Notes under the pieces: model-generated
What the model was told of the DNA's origin: nothing
The model's input: only the letters and a program-made list of their open reading frames with translations
Databases searched by the model: none
Position numbers and translations under genes: made by a program
Source of the DNA: Pseudolysobacter sp.
GTDB lineage: Bacteria; Pseudomonadota; Gammaproteobacteria; Xanthomonadales; Rhodanobacteraceae
Reading direction: 5' to 3'
Length of the DNA: 7,253 bases
NCBI GenBank assembly: GCA_025351985.1
Contig: JANXUW010000574.1
Coordinates: 1 to 7,253 of the forward strand
Shown: piece by piece, positions 4,960 to 7,253 of the stretch
Layout: each line of letters opens with the position of its first letter
How positions within the stretch are numbered: position 1 is the stretch's first letter

Positions 4960-6276
4960 TCAGGATTTCAACGCCGTCTTCAACGCCGCGACCTGCTCGG
5001 GAAACCACTGACCGTTCTGTTCGAGCACTTCGCTCACGACTTTTTCGGCGTCGGCCTGGCGCTTCAGCGCTTTTAATGCTTTCACGCGAAACGTCGCGAC
5101 CGTGAGGCGATTCTGACCGTAGGCCTTGTCCGCAGCTTGTTCCAGCAGTGGCAGCGCAGCGGTCGCATTGCCGCGTTCGAACAGGCTGCGGCCGTAGCGA
5201 TACAGATAAACGTAATCGTCCGGATACGCCGCGATCAGTTTCGGATACAACGCATCGAGTTCGTCATTGCGTTTGGCGCGCACCAGATACACGCGCAGAT
5301 TGTCGGCGAGATTGCGGTCGTGGCTGAAATCGTTGCCGAGACGTTGCCGCGTGGCGGCGATTGCACGATCGAGCACAGCCGATTCGGCGGTCGTTTCGCC
5401 GAGCGCGGCATCGGCATCGGCCGTGGAAATCACCGCGCTGCGCTGGTCGGCGCAGGTCGGTGTGGCGATGAAAATCTGCTGGTCGAGGAAACGCTCCAGC
5501 GCCACTTTCTGCGGCTGCAGCAGTTTGCTGCGTTCTGTGGCGGGAAGCTTTTCGCTGGCTTCGAGCAACGAATCGATCACGTACGGTCGATCGCAACCGA
5601 TATCGCCAGCCAGCACACGTTGCGCGCTCGCCATCGCGGTCGGTTGATCTTTTGCGGCCAGCGCGTTTAGCAACCTCAGACGATCAAGCCACAATACAAC
5701 GACGGCATTCTTGTTCGCCGCTGCGCGCGATTTTTCCGGCAAGCCGGCGAACCAGTCGAGTCCTTGCTTGCCTTGTCCGCGGGCCTGGTATGAACCGAGC
5801 ACGGTGGTGGCGGCGTCGATCGATCCGCCCAGCGCTTTCTGCTTCAGCTGATCGAGTGTATTGCCGGCCGCAAGAATCTTGTTGACCAGCGGATAGAATT
5901 TTTCGCGCGGCTGTTCGGCAACAATACGGCCGAGCTCATTGCCTTTTTCGTCGAGCACGACATACATCGGCAGCGCTTTCACTTCGAGCTTTTTCATCCA
6001 CGCCGCGCCGTCCGGCGAATCGGCATCGATCTCGGCAACCACGGTTTTCGCCTCGACCGCCAGCCACTCAGGCCCGTTCAAGACGTGGGTCGCCATGTAA
6101 TAACACGAGTAACACCACGGCGCGGAAAAATCGATCAGCACCGGCGCATGTGCTTGCTTGGCTTTTTGCAGCGCGGCGTCGACCGTTGTCGGATGCGCCG
6201 ATTCGGCGGCTTGCGACGCACCGATGAGCAATACGCCGGCCAGCGCGGGAGCAAGCAATCGCAATAAATTCTTCAT
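4960..6276 (-). CDS. Periplasmic thioredoxin-fold protein with C-terminal helical repeat region
   Basis: A 438-residue exported protein. A signal peptide is visible at about 1-24 (Lys-3, a hydrophobic core, then GASQAAESA with an AXA-type cleavage site). A thioredoxin domain covers about 30-138: LIDFSAPWCYSC at 47-58 gives the redox pair Cys55/Cys58, and ALPMYVVLD at 101-109 gives the cis-proline Pro103. The WCxxC followed by bulky residues resembles the DsbD gamma domain/Thioredoxin_7 group more than DsbA. Residues 140-438 are helical, with TPR-like pairs at about 355-385 and 396-420, a common protein-binding fold. Two further cysteines (228, 275) lie in that part. Inference: a periplasmic disulfide reductase or redox partner carrying its own docking domain. 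The start at 6274-6276 was chosen because it begins the signal peptide and has GGTGGA upstream; the frame is open to 6357 but the extra 27 residues are not signal-like. No dsb or cytochrome c maturation gene is adjacent. Confidence 0.85.
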   Translation of the reverse strand: MKNLLRLLAPALAGVLLIGASQAAESAHPTTVDAALQKAKQAHAPVLIDFSAPWCYSCYYMATHVLNGPEWLAVEAKTVVAEIDADSPDGAAWMKKLEVKALPMYVVLDEKGNELGRIVAEQPREKFYPLVNKILAAGNTLDQLKQKALGGSIDAATTVLGSYQARGQGKQGLDWFAGLPEKSRAAANKNAVVVLWLDRLRLLNALAAKDQPTAMASAQRVLAGDIGCDRPYVIDSLLEASEKLPATERSKLLQPQKVALERFLDQQIFIATPTCADQRSAVISTADADAALGETTAESAVLDRAIAATRQRLGNDFSHDRNLADNLRVYLVRAKRNDELDALYPKLIAAYPDDYVYLYRYGRSLFERGNATAALPLLEQAADKAYGQNRLTVATFRVKALKALKRQADAEKVVSEVLEQNGQWFPEQVAALKTALKS

Positions 6277-6315
6277 GGATTTTCCACCGGCAAATAAAGC
6301 GTGAGGTCGTGTTTC

Positions 6316-6345
6316 ATCATAGCGATTTCCGCGCGCAATAACGAA
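6316..6345 (-). promoter_or_regulatory. Possible promoter for the thioredoxin-like gene
   Basis: On the minus strand, TATGAT (6316-6321) is a good -10 box. TTCGTT (6340-6345) is a weak -35 box 18 bases upstream, and it lies in the arm of the hppA terminator hairpin. The leader would be about 35 bases. With a terminator just before it, the gene needs a promoter here, which raises the likelihood despite the poor -35. Confidence 0.35.
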
Positions 6346-6379
6346 GAAGCCCCGCACTGGGCGAGGCTTCTTCGTTTTT
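6340..6379. terminator. Strong intrinsic terminator after hppA
   Basis: AACGAAGAAGCC (6340-6351) and GGCTTCTTCGTT (6365-6376) are perfect 12-base reverse complements. After one mismatch, CGC (6353-6355) and GCG (6361-6363) extend the stem around a five-base loop. It lies about 35 bases past the hppA stop codon, the expected place for that gene's terminator. On the minus strand the stem is preceded by TAAAAA and followed by TTATT. On the plus strand it ends in TTTTT. It could therefore work in both directions, but only minus-strand genes flank it. Confidence 0.85.
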
Positions 6380-6414
6380 ACAACTTCGCCGCGCCGTGGC
6401 GCGGACGCGACGTT

Positions 6415-7253
6415 TTACAACAGTGGAATCAGCAGCAACGCGACGATGTTGATGATCTTGATCAACGGATTGATTGCCGGGCCGGCCGTGTCCTTGTACG
6501 GATCGCCCACGGTATCGCCGGTGACGGCCGCTTTGTGCGCATCCGAACCTTTGCCGCCGTGATGACCGTCTTCGATGTATTTCTTGGCGTTATCCCACGC
6601 GCCGCCGCCGGTGGTCATCGAGATCGCGACGAACAGGCCGGTGACGATCGTGCCGACCAGCAAACCGCCGAGCGCTTTCGGCCCGAGCAGGAAACCGATC
6701 ACGATCGGCACAAACACTGGCAGCAACGACGGAATCAGCATTTCCTTGATCGCCGACTTGGTCAGCATGTCGACCGCGCGCGAATAATCCGGCTTGGCTG
6801 TGCCGGCCATGATGCCCGGAATTTCGCGGAATTGGCGACGTACTTCCTCGACCACCGAACCCGCCGCGCGACCGACCGCTTCCATCGCCATCGAGGCGAA
6901 CAGGTACGGAATCAGGCCGCCGATGAACAGGCCGATGATGACCATATGATCGGACAGGTCGAAGGTAAAGATCTGCCCCGGATGCTGCGCACTGAGCTTG
7001 TGCGTGTAGTCCGCAAACAACACGAGTGCGGCGAGGCCGGCGGAGCCGATCGCGTAACCCTTGGTCACCGCCTTGGTGGTGTTGCCGACGGCATCGAGCG
7101 GATCGGTGATCGCGCGGATCGACTCCGGCAAACCGGCCATCTCGGCGATACCGCCGGCGTTGTCGGTGATCGGGCCGTACGCATCGAGCGCGACGATCAT
7201 GCCGGTCATCGACAACATCGCCGTTGCCGCAATCGCGATGCCATAGAGGCCGG
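6415..7253 (-). CDS. hppA: K+-independent H+-pumping membrane pyrophosphatase, C-terminal part (cut by the window edge)
   Basis: The last 278 residues of a membrane-bound pyrophosphatase, about 40% of the usual 670-700, read in one open frame to the edge. The ATG at 7216-7218 is an internal methionine: [11 protein letters not shown] before it is normal family sequence. The enzyme couples PPi hydrolysis to proton export across the inner membrane. Visible motifs are [16 protein letters not shown], which lines the substrate site; the [17 protein letters not shown] helix; [31 protein letters not shown]; and at least four membrane segments, the last ending in LLLIPLL. Lys at 7072-7074 and Thr at 7063-7065, within GNTTKAVT, are the residues that mark the K+-independent subfamily (K+-dependent members have Ala and Gly). 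Members of that subfamily known to me pump H+ and not Na+. A terminator follows. The start, promoter and N-terminal half are outside the window. Confidence 0.96.
   Translation of the reverse strand, partial: GLYGIAIAATAMLSMTGMIVALDAYGPITDNAGGIAEMAGLPESIRAITDPLDAVGNTTKAVTKGYAIGSAGLAALVLFADYTHKLSAQHPGQIFTFDLSDHMVIIGLFIGGLIPYLFASMAMEAVGRAAGSVVEEVRRQFREIPGIMAGTAKPDYSRAVDMLTKSAIKEMLIPSLLPVFVPIVIGFLLGPKALGGLLVGTIVTGLFVAISMTTGGGAWDNAKKYIEDGHHGGKGSDAHKAAVTGDTVGDPYKDTAGPAINPLIKIINIVALLLIPLL

Noticed and set aside
5137..5670. Plus-strand 177-codon frame inside the thioredoxin-like gene
   Set aside because: Antisense shadow; Ile/Arg/Gly-rich with no recognisable family.
6277..6357. N-terminal extension of the thioredoxin-like protein
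   Set aside because: It would bury the signal peptide and start inside the hppA terminator hairpin.
7216..7218. ATG as the true start of the membrane pyrophosphatase
   Set aside because: The frame continues to the window edge with typical family sequence, so this is an internal methionine.
1..7253. tRNA, rRNA, CRISPR, insertion sequence or prophage signal
   Set aside because: I saw no cloverleaf-like element, no spaced direct repeats, no transposase or integrase, and no terminal inverted repeats with target duplication.

Overview
The window looks like ordinary chromosome from a GC-rich (about 60%) gammaproteobacterium. It most resembles the Xanthomonadales (Xanthomonas/Rhodanobacter-type). 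This rests on the close match of the family I pyrophosphatase to the gammaproteobacterial form, on a DUF2333 protein (a family I know mainly from gammaproteobacteria), and on a K+-independent H+-pumping pyrophosphatase. The lineage is an inference from remembered family features, not from a search. I see no mobile element, CRISPR array, rRNA or tRNA.

Layout. (1) Positions 1-712, minus strand: a putative aspartyl/asparaginyl beta-hydroxylase-fold oxygenase. Its stop codon overlaps (ATGA) the start of a second gene that runs off the left edge. That second gene has a sulfotransferase-like nucleotide-binding motif at its N-terminus. (2) Positions 713-869: a short divergent intergenic region. (3) Positions 870-3633, plus strand: a DUF2333 membrane-anchored protein, then a 564-residue ArnT/PMT-type lipid-dependent glycosyltransferase 31 bases later, probably one operon. 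(4) Positions 3634-3721: a convergent intergenic region with a long imperfect inverted repeat. (5) Positions 3722-7253, minus strand, four separate genes. In the order they are read from the right edge: hppA (C-terminal part of a membrane proton-pumping pyrophosphatase, cut by the window edge) with a strong terminator; a periplasmic thioredoxin-fold protein with a C-terminal helical repeat region; a small Cys-rich lipoprotein; and ppa, the soluble inorganic pyrophosphatase, with its own promoter and a leader hairpin.

How the genes relate. Soluble and membrane-bound pyrophosphatases lie within about 2.2 kb of each other on one strand. They use the same substrate, one releasing the energy as heat and the other storing it as a proton gradient. 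The thioredoxin-like protein and the lipoprotein between them are envelope proteins with no evident link to pyrophosphate. The glycosyltransferase and DUF2333 protein also point to the envelope. The least explained unit is the hydroxylase plus sulfotransferase-like pair at the left edge, which could be a small tailoring system for a peptide, lipid or glycan. Nothing here proves a new system. That pair is the best candidate, and its second gene is almost entirely outside the window.
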